From Xanthobacter flavus (lineage in GTDB: Bacteria > Pseudomonadota > Alphaproteobacteria > Rhizobiales > Xanthobacteraceae): DNA of 64,000 nt. Position 1 is the first letter of the stretch. The number at the start of each line of letters is the position of its first letter. The translations under genes and the position numbers were made by a program. The stretch spans positions 806,001 to 870,000 of the forward strand of contig NZ_JAGGML010000001.1 in assembly GCF_017875275.1 (NCBI RefSeq), in the 5' to 3' direction. The notes under the pieces are model-generated. The model was not told the origin of the DNA. It did not search any database and saw only the letters and a list, made by a program, of their open reading frames with translations. Shown here in pieces: positions 1-8,371 of the stretch.

Positions 1-1
1 C

Positions 2-556
2 CGCCTGCGCCGGCTCACCGCGCTGGTGTCCCTCGCGGTGCTGATCCTTGCGCTGGCGGTGATCGCCGTCACCGGCATCCGCATGGCCCTGAATGCCAAC
101 GCCAACCGAACGATCGCCGCGCTCGCCTCCGGCCGCGACGTGCCGGTGGCGCCCGATGCGCCGGATCGCCTGCTCCTGGCCCGCGCCCATTTCCTCATGA
201 TCCGCGACCGGCTGGACGAGGCGCAGCCGCTGGTGGACCGGCTGGCGGCGAGCGGCAGCCCGCTCGCGGTCGCCGGCCTCTACGACCTTGCCAACGCCCG
301 TCTCGCCGTCGCCGTCTCGTTTCTGGAGAAGACCGAGATCGACCCCGCCGTGCCGCAGGTGCGCCTCGCCAAGGCCGGCTATCGCGCGTCCCTCGTGCGC
401 GCGCCGGATTTCTGGGACGCCAAGTACAATCTCGACATCGCCATGCGCCTCGTGCGCGATTTCCCGCAGATCGAGCAGGACCAGCAGGACGAGGCGCAGG
501 AGACGCCGAAACGCCTGTGGACCGATCTGCCCGGCCTGCCGAAGGGCCTGCCCTGA
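2..556 (+). CDS. mxaK: MxaK-like protein, 5' end outside the window
   Basis: The frame is open to the left edge of the window, so the gene is probably cut at its 5' end; the first usable start inside is a GTG at 26. The visible protein has one hydrophobic segment near the N-terminus and then a soluble, helix-rich, TPR-like part. MxaK is an accessory protein of the methanol dehydrogenase cluster, thought to help assembly or calcium insertion with MxaA, MxaC and MxaL. The assignment rests mainly on the next genes (mxaL overlapping by one base, then mxaD), which follow the conserved mxaACKLD order. The stop and the next start share a TGATG junction, so the genes are translationally coupled. Confidence 0.72.
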   Translation, partial: RLRRLTALVSLAVLILALAVIAVTGIRMALNANANRTIAALASGRDVPVAPDAPDRLLLARAHFLMIRDRLDEAQPLVDRLAASGSPLAVAGLYDLANARLAVAVSFLEKTEIDPAVPQVRLAKAGYRASLVRAPDFWDAKYNLDIAMRLVRDFPQIEQDQQDEAQETPKRLWTDLPGLPKGLP

Positions 557-1527
557 TGCGGCCGAACCTGCGTACCCTCGCCCTCGCAGCGACCTGCGTG
601 CTGGCCCTTGCGGCCACCATCGCGCCGCACCTCTCCAAGACGACCGACGCTTACCGGCTGCTGGCGGTCGTAGACATCACCGGATCCATGAACGTGCGGG
701 ACTACAGCTTCGAGGGCCGCCCGTCGTCGCGGCTCGACACGGTGAAGCGCGCCCTTGGCGCGCTGGCGGCCCGGCTGCCCTGCGGCTCGCGCATGGGGCT
801 TGGCATGTTCACCGAGCGGCGCACCTTTCTGCTGTTCGAGCCGGTGGAGGTCTGCGCCGATTTCGCCCCGCTGGACGGCGCCATCGGCGCACTCGACTGG
901 CGGATGGCGTGGGAGGGCGACAGCTATATCGCGTCCGGCCTCTATTCCGCCATCGACCTCGCCGGGCCGCTTGACGCCGATCTCCTCTTCTTCACCGACG
1001 GACAGGAGGCACCGCCGCTGCCGGCCTCGGGCGCGCCAGCCTTTTCCGGTGCGCCGGGTAAGGTGCGCGGCCTTATCGTCGGGGTCGGCGGCGAGACGCC
1101 CGCGCCCATCCCCAAGTTCGACCGGGATGGTCGGGAAATCGGCTTCTACGCCATGACCGACGTGCCGCAGGAGAACCGCCACGGCCTGCCGCCCACCGGC
1201 TCCGAGCAGCGCGAGGGCTGGCACCCGCGCAACGCCCCCTGGGGCGCGGAGGACGCCACAGGGCAGGAGCATCTCAGCGCGGTGCGCACCGACCATCTCA
1301 AGGACCTCGCCGCCGCAACGGGCCTTACCTACGCGCCGCTGGCCGATGCCGCGCGCCTCTCCGCAGCAATTAAGGCATCGGCCCGCCCCCGGCCGGTCGA
1401 AGGCACGCTCGACACCGCCCCGCTGCCGGCCACCCTCGCCCTGCTTCTGCTCGCAGCCCTTTATCTGGCGCAGCTGTGGCACCGACGCCCCGATTTTCCG
1501 CGTAACCGAAGGATTTCCCCGTCATGA
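556..1527 (+). CDS. mxaL: MxaL-like von Willebrand factor A domain protein
   Basis: 323-residue protein with a hydrophobic N-terminal segment (about residues 5-20), a von Willebrand A domain and a C-terminal membrane helix (about 295-312). The start of the VWA domain reads VVDITGSMN, a MIDAS-like D-x-(T/S)-x-S variant, and a second metal-site element is seen in FFTDGQEAP. Such domains bind a divalent metal; MxaL is required for active calcium-containing methanol dehydrogenase and works with MxaA, MxaC and MxaK at the cytoplasmic membrane. The ATG at 556 overlaps the mxaK stop by one base and the stop overlaps the mxaD start. The VWA fold is clear; the name MxaL comes from fold plus gene order. 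Confidence 0.8.
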   Translation: MRPNLRTLALAATCVLALAATIAPHLSKTTDAYRLLAVVDITGSMNVRDYSFEGRPSSRLDTVKRALGALAARLPCGSRMGLGMFTERRTFLLFEPVEVCADFAPLDGAIGALDWRMAWEGDSYIASGLYSAIDLAGPLDADLLFFTDGQEAPPLPASGAPAFSGAPGKVRGLIVGVGGETPAPIPKFDRDGREIGFYAMTDVPQENRHGLPPTGSEQREGWHPRNAPWGAEDATGQEHLSAVRTDHLKDLAAATGLTYAPLADAARLSAAIKASARPRPVEGTLDTAPLPATLALLLLAALYLAQLWHRRPDFPRNRRISPS

Positions 1528-2072
1528 TCTTTGCCGCTCTCTGCCGCCACGCGGTGCTGCCTGCCCTCGGCCTCCTGCTCGCGCTCGCCGCTCCCGCGCA
1601 GGCGCACGGGCCGACCCCGCAGAAGGCCGAGGCCAAGGCCGCCGTGGCGGCCGCTCCCGACGCGGTGTGGAAGATCGCTGGGGATTTCGCCGGCATCGGC
1701 GCCTGGCATCCCATGGTGAAGGCGGTGAAGGCCAAGGGCGGCAATGCCGCCGGTGCGGAGCGCGTGCTGGTGCTGGAGAAGGGCGAGATCACCGACGGGC
1801 TCGATGACGTGGACACCGCCCAGCGCAGCCTGTCGTGGCGCCTCAACACCGAGAATGTGGAGGCCATGCCGGTGAGCTTCTACACCATCACCCTCAGCGT
1901 GAGCGACGCCGGCGGGGGCAAGAGCGAGGTGGTGATGGCCGGCCGCTTCTATCGCGGCGATACCTCGAACTTCCCGCCCGACGAGCTCAACGACGAGGCC
2001 GCCGTCGCGGCAATGACCGCCTTCTTCGAGGCGGGGGTCAACGGGCTGAAGGCGAAGGCGGAGGGCAAATGA
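1524..2072 (+). CDS. mxaD: MxaD-like SRPBCC family protein
   Basis: 182-residue exported protein: a signal peptide (about residues 1-26, ending in AAPAQA) followed by a START/SRPBCC (polyketide cyclase-like) fold. The opening of the fold shows the usual pattern of a strand, then APDAVWKIAGDF, and a late aromatic-rich strand. MxaD is a periplasmic protein reported to help electron transfer between methanol dehydrogenase and its cytochrome cL. The ATG overlaps the mxaL stop (ATGA) and its own stop overlaps the next start in the same way. Family and location are seen in the sequence; the MxaD name depends on the position next to mxaK and mxaL. Confidence 0.78.
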   Translation: MIFAALCRHAVLPALGLLLALAAPAQAHGPTPQKAEAKAAVAAAPDAVWKIAGDFAGIGAWHPMVKAVKAKGGNAAGAERVLVLEKGEITDGLDDVDTAQRSLSWRLNTENVEAMPVSFYTITLSVSDAGGGKSEVVMAGRFYRGDTSNFPPDELNDEAAVAAMTAFFEAGVNGLKAKAEGK

Positions 2073-3001
2073 GCTGGCGCGCCGCGCTCGCCATTCTGGC
2101 CTTGGGCTGGAGCGGAACCGCCGCCGCCGGCACGCTCTTGGCGGTGTGCCAGAGTGCGGCGGAGGTGGACGTCATCGACACGGCAGCCCGCACCGTCTCG
2201 GCGCGGGTGAAGGTGGACAAGGTGCCGGCCGGCATCACGCTGTCCCCCGACGGCGCGTCCGCCTTCATCACCCATCCGGACATCGGCCTGCTGACCCACC
2301 TCGACGTGAAGACACGGACGGTGGTCGCCACCGCCCGGATCGGCGGGCAGCCATTCGGCATCGCGGCGGCCCCGGACGGGGAGGCCCTCTACGTCGGTGA
2401 CTGGTCCGGCGACAGGATCCTGCGCGTCGATCCGCGCACCCTTGCCGTCACCGGAACGCTCGCGGTGGGCCGGGCGCCGGCTCACCTCGCCATCGATCCT
2501 GAGGGCCGCACCCTCTACAGCGCCGACCGGGAGAGCGACGCCGTGAGCGTAATCGCCTTGTCCGCCTTCACCCGCATGGCCTCAATCCCCGTCGGCCGCG
2601 CTCCCTACGCCCTCGACGCCACCTCACCCACGCGGGTGGCGGCGGCGGATGTGCGCGGCGGGGATGTGGCGTTGATCACCAAGGAAAATCATGAGGTTAC
2701 GCGTATCGGCGGCATGAAAATGCCCTATGGCGTCGCCTTCGTGCCCGGCCACGATCTGCTGCTCGTCACGGACCAGCAGGGCGGAACGCTCGACTTGATC
2801 GATCTCTCGGCGGGCACCATCACCAAGCGCCTGCGCCTCGGCGGATCGCCGGAAAGCGTACTTGTGGATGGGACGACCGGCCGCGCCTACGTGGCCGAGT
2901 GGTTCTCCAACCGCGTCACCGTCGTGACCCTCGATGATTTCACCATCGCCGCCCGCATCCCGGTCTGCGACGGTCCACGGGTGATGGCATTGATTCCCTG
3001 A
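2069..3001 (+). CDS. Periplasmic YVTN-type beta-propeller protein in the mxaE position
   Basis: 310-residue protein with a signal peptide (about residues 1-19, ending TAAAG) and repeated beta-propeller blades of the YVTN kind: recurring units with 'DTAARTVSARVKVDKVPAG', 'SPDGA' and 'GGSPESVLV'-like strands. Such propellers occur near PQQ-dependent alcohol dehydrogenases. It is the last gene of the mxaK-mxaL-mxaD string and overlaps mxaD by ATGA, so it belongs to the operon. Its place matches mxaE of other methylotrophs, but I cannot confirm orthology by eye, so I leave the symbol empty. No catalytic residues stand out; a structural or cofactor-related role for methanol dehydrogenase is an inference. 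Confidence 0.6.
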   Translation: MSWRAALAILALGWSGTAAAGTLLAVCQSAAEVDVIDTAARTVSARVKVDKVPAGITLSPDGASAFITHPDIGLLTHLDVKTRTVVATARIGGQPFGIAAAPDGEALYVGDWSGDRILRVDPRTLAVTGTLAVGRAPAHLAIDPEGRTLYSADRESDAVSVIALSAFTRMASIPVGRAPYALDATSPTRVAAADVRGGDVALITKENHEVTRIGGMKMPYGVAFVPGHDLLLVTDQQGGTLDLIDLSAGTITKRLRLGGSPESVLVDGTTGRAYVAEWFSNRVTVVTLDDFTIAARIPVCDGPRVMALIP

Positions 3002-3062
3002 AATTCCGCTTGCGCCCAAGCTCCCGCCGCGTTCCGGTTGGACCGGAATGCGGAATGGGGCC

Positions 3063-3968
3063 ATGCACGAGATTTCACTGATCTTCACCTGCCTCTTGAT
3101 CGGCGTCGTATTGCGCTGGTCTGGCCGGCTGCCCGACACCGCCACCAAGGCTTTCGGCGGATGGGTGATCAATGTGGCGTTGCCGGCGACCGCGCTGCAC
3201 AGCGTCCATGGCCTGAAGATGGATGACGGGTGGTGGCTCGCGGCGGCGACGCCGTGGATCGGCGCCATCCTTGCAATCCTTGTCATCGTGCCGCTGTGCC
3301 GGGCCTTCGGCTGGTCGCACCGGCGAGCCGGCGCGCTGCTGCTGGTGGGCGGCTGGGGCAACACATCCTTCGTGGGCCTGCCCATGATCGCGGCCTTCGC
3401 CGGCAGCCAGTGGCTGGGGCTCGGCATCGTCATCGACCTGTTCGGCTCCTACCTCGCCCTCTCCACGCTGGGCCTGGCCATTGCGGCTGTCGCAAGCGCG
3501 GGGCATTTCGACTGGCGGGCCGTGGCGAAGCGGATCGCCACCTTCCCCCCCTTCTGGGCCATCCTAATCGCCTTCGCCACCAACGATCTGCCGCGCCCGG
3601 ATTGGCTCGACCAACTGGTCGAAGCGCTGGCCCGGACGCTCACCCCCATCGCCCTCGCGGCCGTGGGCTATGCCCTTCGTTTTGATCGCATTTCCGGCCG
3701 CCTGGGGGCGCTGGCGGTGGGGCTCGGCTATCGCCTGCTGCTGGCGCCGCTGGCCATCTTCCTGATGTATGCGGCGCTTGGACGAACCAGTGATCCGGTG
3801 GCGCAGGTGGCGATGCTGGAGATGGCCATGCCGCCCATGCTCGGGGCCAGCATCATCGCGCTCGACCACGATCTGGAGCCGGACCTCGTGGCCCTCGTCA
3901 TCGGCATCGGCGTGCCGCTTTCCATGCTCACCGCCTGGATGTGGTGGGGGCTCGTCATCAGTCCATGA
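3063..3968 (+). CDS. AEC family (auxin efflux carrier-like) transporter
   Basis: 301-residue integral membrane protein with about ten hydrophobic segments and two similar halves, as in the AEC family of small organic anion or metabolite transporters. The first half has the conserved 'NVALPATALHSV' motif and a conserved 'GGWGNTSFVGLPM' stretch. I chose the ATG at 3063 because the first membrane segment starts right after it; an in-frame GTG at 3048 would add five residues without a better ribosome site. The gene stands alone after the mxa operon and overlaps the 3' end of the opposing enolase-like gene by 11 bases. The substrate cannot be read from sequence; a link to the neighbouring catabolic genes is possible. 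Confidence 0.85.
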   Translation: MHEISLIFTCLLIGVVLRWSGRLPDTATKAFGGWVINVALPATALHSVHGLKMDDGWWLAAATPWIGAILAILVIVPLCRAFGWSHRRAGALLLVGGWGNTSFVGLPMIAAFAGSQWLGLGIVIDLFGSYLALSTLGLAIAAVASAGHFDWRAVAKRIATFPPFWAILIAFATNDLPRPDWLDQLVEALARTLTPIALAAVGYALRFDRISGRLGALAVGLGYRLLLAPLAIFLMYAALGRTSDPVAQVAMLEMAMPPMLGASIIALDHDLEPDLVALVIGIGVPLSMLTAWMWWGLVISP

Positions 3969-5367
3969 CGGGGATGACGCCCACCGCAAATCCCTGGTAT
4001 TGAAGCGATTTCAGCCTCACCTCCCCATCCGCGACGGCGAGGCGAACCGGCCCTCCTGGGGGCCGGTGATAGAGGTCCGGATGGGCGGCGAGGAAGGTCG
4101 CCTGCTCGTCGTCGGGGGCAAACGACATGCCGTCCAGATAATGGTGGCCGTTGCGCTCGACATGGGTCAGGCCCAGGAGGGAGACGAGGGCGAGGTCCTG
4201 CTGGGTGCTGATGCCGGACCAGGTGCAAAGGTCTTCTGCGGAAAGGAAAAATCGGCTTTCGCCCAGCTCCGAATTGGCCTTGGCGATGCGGGCGGCGTTG
4301 AGGGTGGATTTGTAGAAGCCCTTGCAGGTCTTGCTGGAAACACCCTGATATCCCACAGAGATAGCCTTGGGGAAGGCATCCAGGGTGGCGTCCGATTCGT
4401 CGATCATCACGGGCTTCAGGGATGCCAATGCCCCCACCTCCCGCTCCAGGGCGACGGCGCGGCGGATGGGCTGTTCGATGTAGAGGGTGGAGGCGCAAAG
4501 CCTTGAAAGCGCAGGCATTTCCGACATGCGCCGCCACAGTTCGACGATGCCCTCCACGTCCGAATACTGCTCGTTGCCATCCAGAGTGATGTGATACTGG
4601 GCAGTCCCGGCATCCAGCACCGCGGCAATGCGGGTGAGGCGGTCCAGATCGGCGGCCATGTCGCCGCCGGCCTTCAGCTTGTAGAAGCGGCAGCCGTAAG
4701 TTTTGACAACATCCTCAAGGGTTTGCGGCAGGCCGTCCGGGGGGCCTTCGAGGGGATCGCCGGCGGTCAGCGCGTCCACCATGCCCACGGTGTGGCGCAC
4801 GCCGATGGTATCCTGGGGCTGCAAACTGCCCAGAAACTGGGCGATATCGAAGCCATCAAGGTCCGCGGTCAAGCCGGAGCTAACGGTGATACCTGCCACA
4901 TTGCCCCGCATCATCGCCGCGAAGGACAGCCTCAGCATCCGCCCGGTGGCATCCAGAATGGCTCGGTCCACCAGCGCCGGGCCGTAGGAGGCGACCAGCG
5001 GGTTGAGACCCTGCGCGGCGCAGCGGGCCTGCTGCTCCTTGTAAACGCTTGCGGAAAGGCCGAACGGCGTGTCCGCCGGGAGGGCAGCGTACAGCTCCAG
5101 CGCGATCGCCAGGGACGTCCGCAACTGCTCCACATTGTCGTCGTCGGAGAGCGCGGGATTCTTGTCGAACCATTTGGGCAGAAGGCATTCGGCGGCGATG
5201 CCAACGGCACCGCGCCCGTCCGCCGCCGCGATCCGCACGGTCAATTCCGCCTGCCGCACCTCCCGCAGCGTCGCGACGCCGAAGCGGAAGGGCATGCGCA
5301 GCTTCGCCGCGCGCTCGCGCAGGTTCGCCTCGGCCAGCCGCACGCGCGGCGCCGCGTCTTCTCCCAT
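3958..5367 (-). CDS. Enolase-superfamily enzyme (mandelate racemase/muconate lactonizing-like)
   Basis: 469-residue enzyme with the barrel signatures of the enolase superfamily. A KLK motif lies at residues 230-232, then probable metal ligands in LDGNEQYSD (Asp263), YIEQP (Glu298) and MIDESD (Asp323 or Glu324), followed by SSKTCKG with Lys346 and Lys349 as candidate second base. The fold abstracts a proton next to a carboxylate, giving dehydration, racemisation or cycloisomerisation. It is longer than a typical mandelate racemase-group protein (about 370-400), mostly at the N-terminus. It lies directly downstream of the IclR gene in the same orientation, 25 bases away, next to an epimerase, a fumarylacetoacetase-family hydrolase and an importer, so a sugar-acid or other hydroxy-acid substrate is likely. 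The exact reaction is unknown. Confidence 0.82.
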   Translation of the reverse strand: MGEDAAPRVRLAEANLRERAAKLRMPFRFGVATLREVRQAELTVRIAAADGRGAVGIAAECLLPKWFDKNPALSDDDNVEQLRTSLAIALELYAALPADTPFGLSASVYKEQQARCAAQGLNPLVASYGPALVDRAILDATGRMLRLSFAAMMRGNVAGITVSSGLTADLDGFDIAQFLGSLQPQDTIGVRHTVGMVDALTAGDPLEGPPDGLPQTLEDVVKTYGCRFYKLKAGGDMAADLDRLTRIAAVLDAGTAQYHITLDGNEQYSDVEGIVELWRRMSEMPALSRLCASTLYIEQPIRRAVALEREVGALASLKPVMIDESDATLDAFPKAISVGYQGVSSKTCKGFYKSTLNAARIAKANSELGESRFFLSAEDLCTWSGISTQQDLALVSLLGLTHVERNGHHYLDGMSFAPDDEQATFLAAHPDLYHRPPGGPVRLAVADGEVRLKSLQYQGFAVGVIPVMD

Positions 5368-5392
5368 GATTTTATCCTTGTATTTGCGCTGG

Positions 5393-6247
5393 TTATTCCA
5401 CCATGCGCGGGAAGGCGCCGCTGCGGGCGCGGGCCTCCAGCGGCCAGGTCTCGCCCAGCCGGCGGGTGGTCGCCATCACGAAGGAGCCGCAGCTTTCGAG
5501 GTCCGCCCGGCTCATGCGGTTGGTCGGGGCGGCAAGGCTCACCACGCCCACGCATTCCGGTGCGCCGCCCAGCGTCGAGGCGAGGATGGGGGCGGCGACG
5601 GCGCCCACGCCCAGCTCATTCTCCTCATAGCTCAGCGCGAAGCCGCGCCGCGCCACCTCCTCCAGCTCCGCACGAATGTCGGAGATGGAGGTCTTGGAAT
5701 GCGCGGTGGACGCCTCGATGCCCTGATGCATCAACAGCTTGAGGGCATCGGCGAACGGCAGCGTCGAGAGCCACGCCTTGCCGGTGGCGTGGGTGTGGAG
5801 GCCGATCTCCAGCGTATAGTTGGGATCGATGCGCAGCGACCTCTTGCTGCCCGCAAAGGATTGCACCCAAACGATTCTCTGCCCGCCCGGCTCGACGATG
5901 GCGAGCCGCACCAGCTCGCCCGTCTCTTCCGCCAGCTGCCGCAGCGCCGCCGAGCACTGGTCCAGCAGCCGGCTGGTCTGCAGGTGGCGCAGGCCGAGGT
6001 TGCTGATGCGGTAGGTGAGGTAATAGCGCTGGGCCCGCTCGTCGCGCCACACCAGCATCTGGGACTCCAGCGTATTCAACAGCTTGGAGACGATGGCCTT
6101 GTTCAGGTCGAGGCGACGGGCAATCTCGGCCAGAGGGAAGCCGTCCACGGAATCGGCCAGCATCCCGATGATGTCGAAGGCGCGCTCCACCGAGACGATT
6201 GTCTCGTCGATCTTCTCGGGACGGACCCCGGCCGCAACTTTCGCCAT
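5393..6247 (-). CDS. IclR family transcriptional regulator
   Basis: 284-residue regulator with an N-terminal winged helix (about residues 15-75; helix-turn-helix around AEIARRLDLNKAIVSKLLNTLE) and the IclR effector-binding domain (about 90-265), recognisable by LHTHATGKAWLS and GFALSYEENELGVGAVAAPI. The start at 6247 was chosen because AAGGG sits about ten bases upstream; starts at 6274 (ATG) or 6277 (GTG) are in frame and would add 9-10 residues. A perfect GATAAC-N3-GTTATC palindrome lies just upstream, and a related one precedes the divergent epimerase operon, so autoregulation plus control of the catabolic genes is likely. The effector is unknown. Confidence 0.9.
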   Translation of the reverse strand: MAKVAAGVRPEKIDETIVSVERAFDIIGMLADSVDGFPLAEIARRLDLNKAIVSKLLNTLESQMLVWRDERAQRYYLTYRISNLGLRHLQTSRLLDQCSAALRQLAEETGELVRLAIVEPGGQRIVWVQSFAGSKRSLRIDPNYTLEIGLHTHATGKAWLSTLPFADALKLLMHQGIEASTAHSKTSISDIRAELEEVARRGFALSYEENELGVGAVAAPILASTLGGAPECVGVVSLAAPTNRMSRADLESCGSFVMATTRRLGETWPLEARARSGAFPRMVE

Positions 6248-6278
6248 CTCATCAACCCTTCGACGCACGCGCATCACT

Positions 6279-6293
6279 GATAACGATGTTATC
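6279..6293. promoter_or_regulatory. Palindrome GATAAC-N3-GTTATC, candidate IclR operator 1
   Basis: Perfect inverted repeat with 6-base arms and a GAT spacer, 32 bases upstream of the chosen iclR start. It shares its core, G(A/G)TAAC-N3-GTTA(T/C)C, with a second palindrome at 6397-6415. Position and sharing suggest autoregulation; binding is inferred. Confidence 0.6.
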
Positions 6294-6396
6294 TATCATT
6301 TTGAGCCTGACAAGGCCAGATCGGCGCGCAAACTGCGAAGCTGAACCGAAAATACCCGCTTGACTCCGACTTTGGACGAATCTAGCCCTATAGATA

Positions 6397-6415
6397 TGGG
6401 TAACGGCGTTACCCA
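6397..6415. promoter_or_regulatory. Palindrome TGGGTAAC-N3-GTTACCCA, candidate IclR operator 2
   Basis: Perfect inverted repeat with 8-base arms around GGC, centred 120 bases from operator 1 and 125 bases upstream of the GTG start of the epimerase gene. A TTGACT at 6360-6365 and an AT-rich TATAGAT at 6389-6395 lie just upstream; their 23-base spacing is too long for a standard promoter, so I do not call one. A regulator bound here could control the divergent operon. Confidence 0.6.
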
Positions 6416-6539
6416 ATAAATGAGCAGGCCGGCACCCGAACCCGTCAAGGTTCGAGACGGTTCAGGCCCCGGTTCGGGGCGGTTGAACCGCCTTTTCGGG
6501 TGCCATTCGAGGCCTGTCAGGAAAAATGGGAGCGGATTC

Positions 6540-7583
6540 GTGAGTGAACGCCTGACCTTCGACACCGTGCCGGACCTGATCGAGACCGAGGAGCAGCTCG
6601 AGGAGCTGGTCTCCCGGCCCACCCAGGGGCTGGTGGACGACTTCGCCACTTTGGACGGGGACATCATCGTTCTGGGTGTCGCGGGCAAGGTCGGCCCCTC
6701 CCTCGCCCGCATGGCCAAGAGGGCTGCGCCGGACAAGAGGGTGATCGGGGTGGCGCGCTTCTCTGAAGCCGGGTCCAAGGAGGAGCTGGAGGGTTTCGGC
6801 ATCGAGACCATCCGCTGCGACCTCCTGGATGCCGAGGCCGTCGCGCAGCTGCCCAAGGTGAAGAACGTCGTCTACATGGCTGGCAAGAAGTTCGGCACCA
6901 ATGACGACCCCTCCTTCGCCTGGGCCATGAACACCATGGTGCCCGCCACCGTCGCCTCCCACTTCCGCGACAGCCGCATCGTCGCCTTCTCCACCCTGTG
7001 CGTCTATCCGTTCGGCGTCTTCGCCCATAACGGCTGGGACGAGCGGGTGCAGCCGCGCCCGGTGGGGGACTATGCGAACTCCTGCGTCGGCCGCGAGCGC
7101 GCGTTCGAATATGGCTCCCACGTGCATGGCACGCCCGGCCGCCTCGCCCGGCTGAACTATGCCATCGACCTGCGCTACGGCGTGCTGCACGACATCGCCA
7201 GCTGGGTGCATCGCGGCGAGCCGATCCCCATCCGCACCGGCCATGCGAGCGTGATCTGGCAGGGGGATTCCAACGCGCAGATCCTGCGCTGCCTGAAGCA
7301 CTGCACGGTGCCCACCACCCCCATCAACATCGGCGGGCCGGAGCAGGCGAGCGTGCGGGCCATCGCCCATGCGTTCGGCGAGAAGTTCGGCAAGGCGCCC
7401 ATCTTCGAGGGCGAGGAAGAGCCCACCGGCTGGGCCAACAGCACGTTCCAGGCCCAGCGCCTGTTCGGCTATCCCAACGTGCCGCTCGCCCGGATGATCG
7501 ACTGGGTGGCCCATTGGGTGGAGAAGGGCGGCGCCATCTATGGCAAGCCCACGCGGTACGAAGTCCGCGACGGCCTCTTCTGA
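6540..7583 (+). CDS. NAD-dependent epimerase/dehydratase family protein
   Basis: 347-residue short-chain dehydrogenase of the extended (epimerase/dehydratase) type. The nucleotide site is a variant Rossmann motif, VLGVAGKVGPSLAR (about residues 41-54), rather than the usual GxxGxxG. The expected Ser-x24-Tyr-x3-Lys pattern is not clean: STLCVYPFG is followed by DYANSCVGRER, so the catalytic lysine appears replaced. The GTG at 6540 was chosen because GGGAGCG lies in ribosome-site position and the palindrome at 6397-6415 would leave no room for a start at 6420. It is the first gene of a plus-strand operon with an EthD-like protein, an FAA hydrolase and an ABC importer. It probably oxidises or epimerises the imported substrate. 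Confidence 0.8.
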   Translation: MSERLTFDTVPDLIETEEQLEELVSRPTQGLVDDFATLDGDIIVLGVAGKVGPSLARMAKRAAPDKRVIGVARFSEAGSKEELEGFGIETIRCDLLDAEAVAQLPKVKNVVYMAGKKFGTNDDPSFAWAMNTMVPATVASHFRDSRIVAFSTLCVYPFGVFAHNGWDERVQPRPVGDYANSCVGRERAFEYGSHVHGTPGRLARLNYAIDLRYGVLHDIASWVHRGEPIPIRTGHASVIWQGDSNAQILRCLKHCTVPTTPINIGGPEQASVRAIAHAFGEKFGKAPIFEGEEEPTGWANSTFQAQRLFGYPNVPLARMIDWVAHWVEKGGAIYGKPTRYEVRDGLF

Positions 7584-7594
7584 GCGCCGCCGCC

Positions 7595-8371
7595 ATGACC
7601 CGCGAAGAGCCCCATCCCGGCCCCGCCCTCGGCTTTATGGGCTTCTGGGCCGACATCGATGCGGAGTACGAACTCCGCTATCAGGAATGGCACAATTGCG
7701 AGCACATGCCGGAGCGGGTGGGGATTCCCGGCTTCATCGAGGGGCGGCGCTATCGCGCCGTCCACGGCAGCCCGCGCTTCTTCATGTGCTATGTCACGGA
7801 AGGCCCCGAGGTGCTGGGCAGCGCGGCCTATCTCGCCGCGCTGAACCGGCCAACGCCCTGGACCAGCGAGGCGCTCACCCACTTCCGCAATCCGGTGCGC
7901 TCGCTCTACCGCAACCATTGCCGGGTCGGCTTCGCGGGGGGCTATGCCCCCTACATCCTCCAGCGCCGGTTCGACCATAAGGCCGACGCCGCAACCCTGG
8001 CGGAGATGGTCCGGGCGGCGGTGGCGCAGGACACCTCAGGCGTTCTTTCGGGCACCCTTTCGGGCGGCCTCTATGAGGTGGACGAGGCCATCTCCGGCAT
8101 CATGACGGCGGAGCGCCGCATCTATTCCGGCGGGCCCGGGCGCCAGCAATATCTCTTCACCATCGAGGCCCTCGACCGCGACCAGGCGGAGGCGGCCGGG
8201 CGCCGTCTGGACGCCCTGGTGGCCGAAGGCGCCAGCGAGATCAATCCCGGCCTCTACTGGCTGGAAAACCGCATCCAGTCCGCCCAGCTGCGCCGGCCCG
8301 CCGCCGCGCAGCAGGACGCGCAAGCCGCCACCCCGGCGGACACCCGCATTCCCGAAAGGCTCACCCCATGA
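7595..8371 (+). CDS. Uncharacterised protein with two EthD-like ferredoxin-fold halves
   Basis: 258-residue cytoplasmic protein of unknown function. The first half contains YQEWHNCEHMPERVGIPGF, the pattern seen in EthD/ABM-type alpha-beta barrel proteins, where the conserved His residues face a small pocket. The second half repeats the strand-helix-strand layout without the His motif. The C-terminal tail is Ala/Gln-rich and looks disordered. The start at 7595 follows the epimerase stop by 11 bases and the stop overlaps the next start (ATGA), so it is inside the operon. Relatives catalyse isomerisation, decarboxylation or heme-free oxygenation of small molecules; no reaction can be assigned here. 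Confidence 0.7.
   Translation: MTREEPHPGPALGFMGFWADIDAEYELRYQEWHNCEHMPERVGIPGFIEGRRYRAVHGSPRFFMCYVTEGPEVLGSAAYLAALNRPTPWTSEALTHFRNPVRSLYRNHCRVGFAGGYAPYILQRRFDHKADAATLAEMVRAAVAQDTSGVLSGTLSGGLYEVDEAISGIMTAERRIYSGGPGRQQYLFTIEALDRDQAEAAGRRLDALVAEGASEINPGLYWLENRIQSAQLRRPAAAQQDAQAATPADTRIPERLTP

Noticed and set aside
6360-6395. Sigma-70 promoter TTGACT...TATAGAT before the epimerase operon
   Set aside because: The spacing is 23 bases instead of about 17, so I list only the palindromes.
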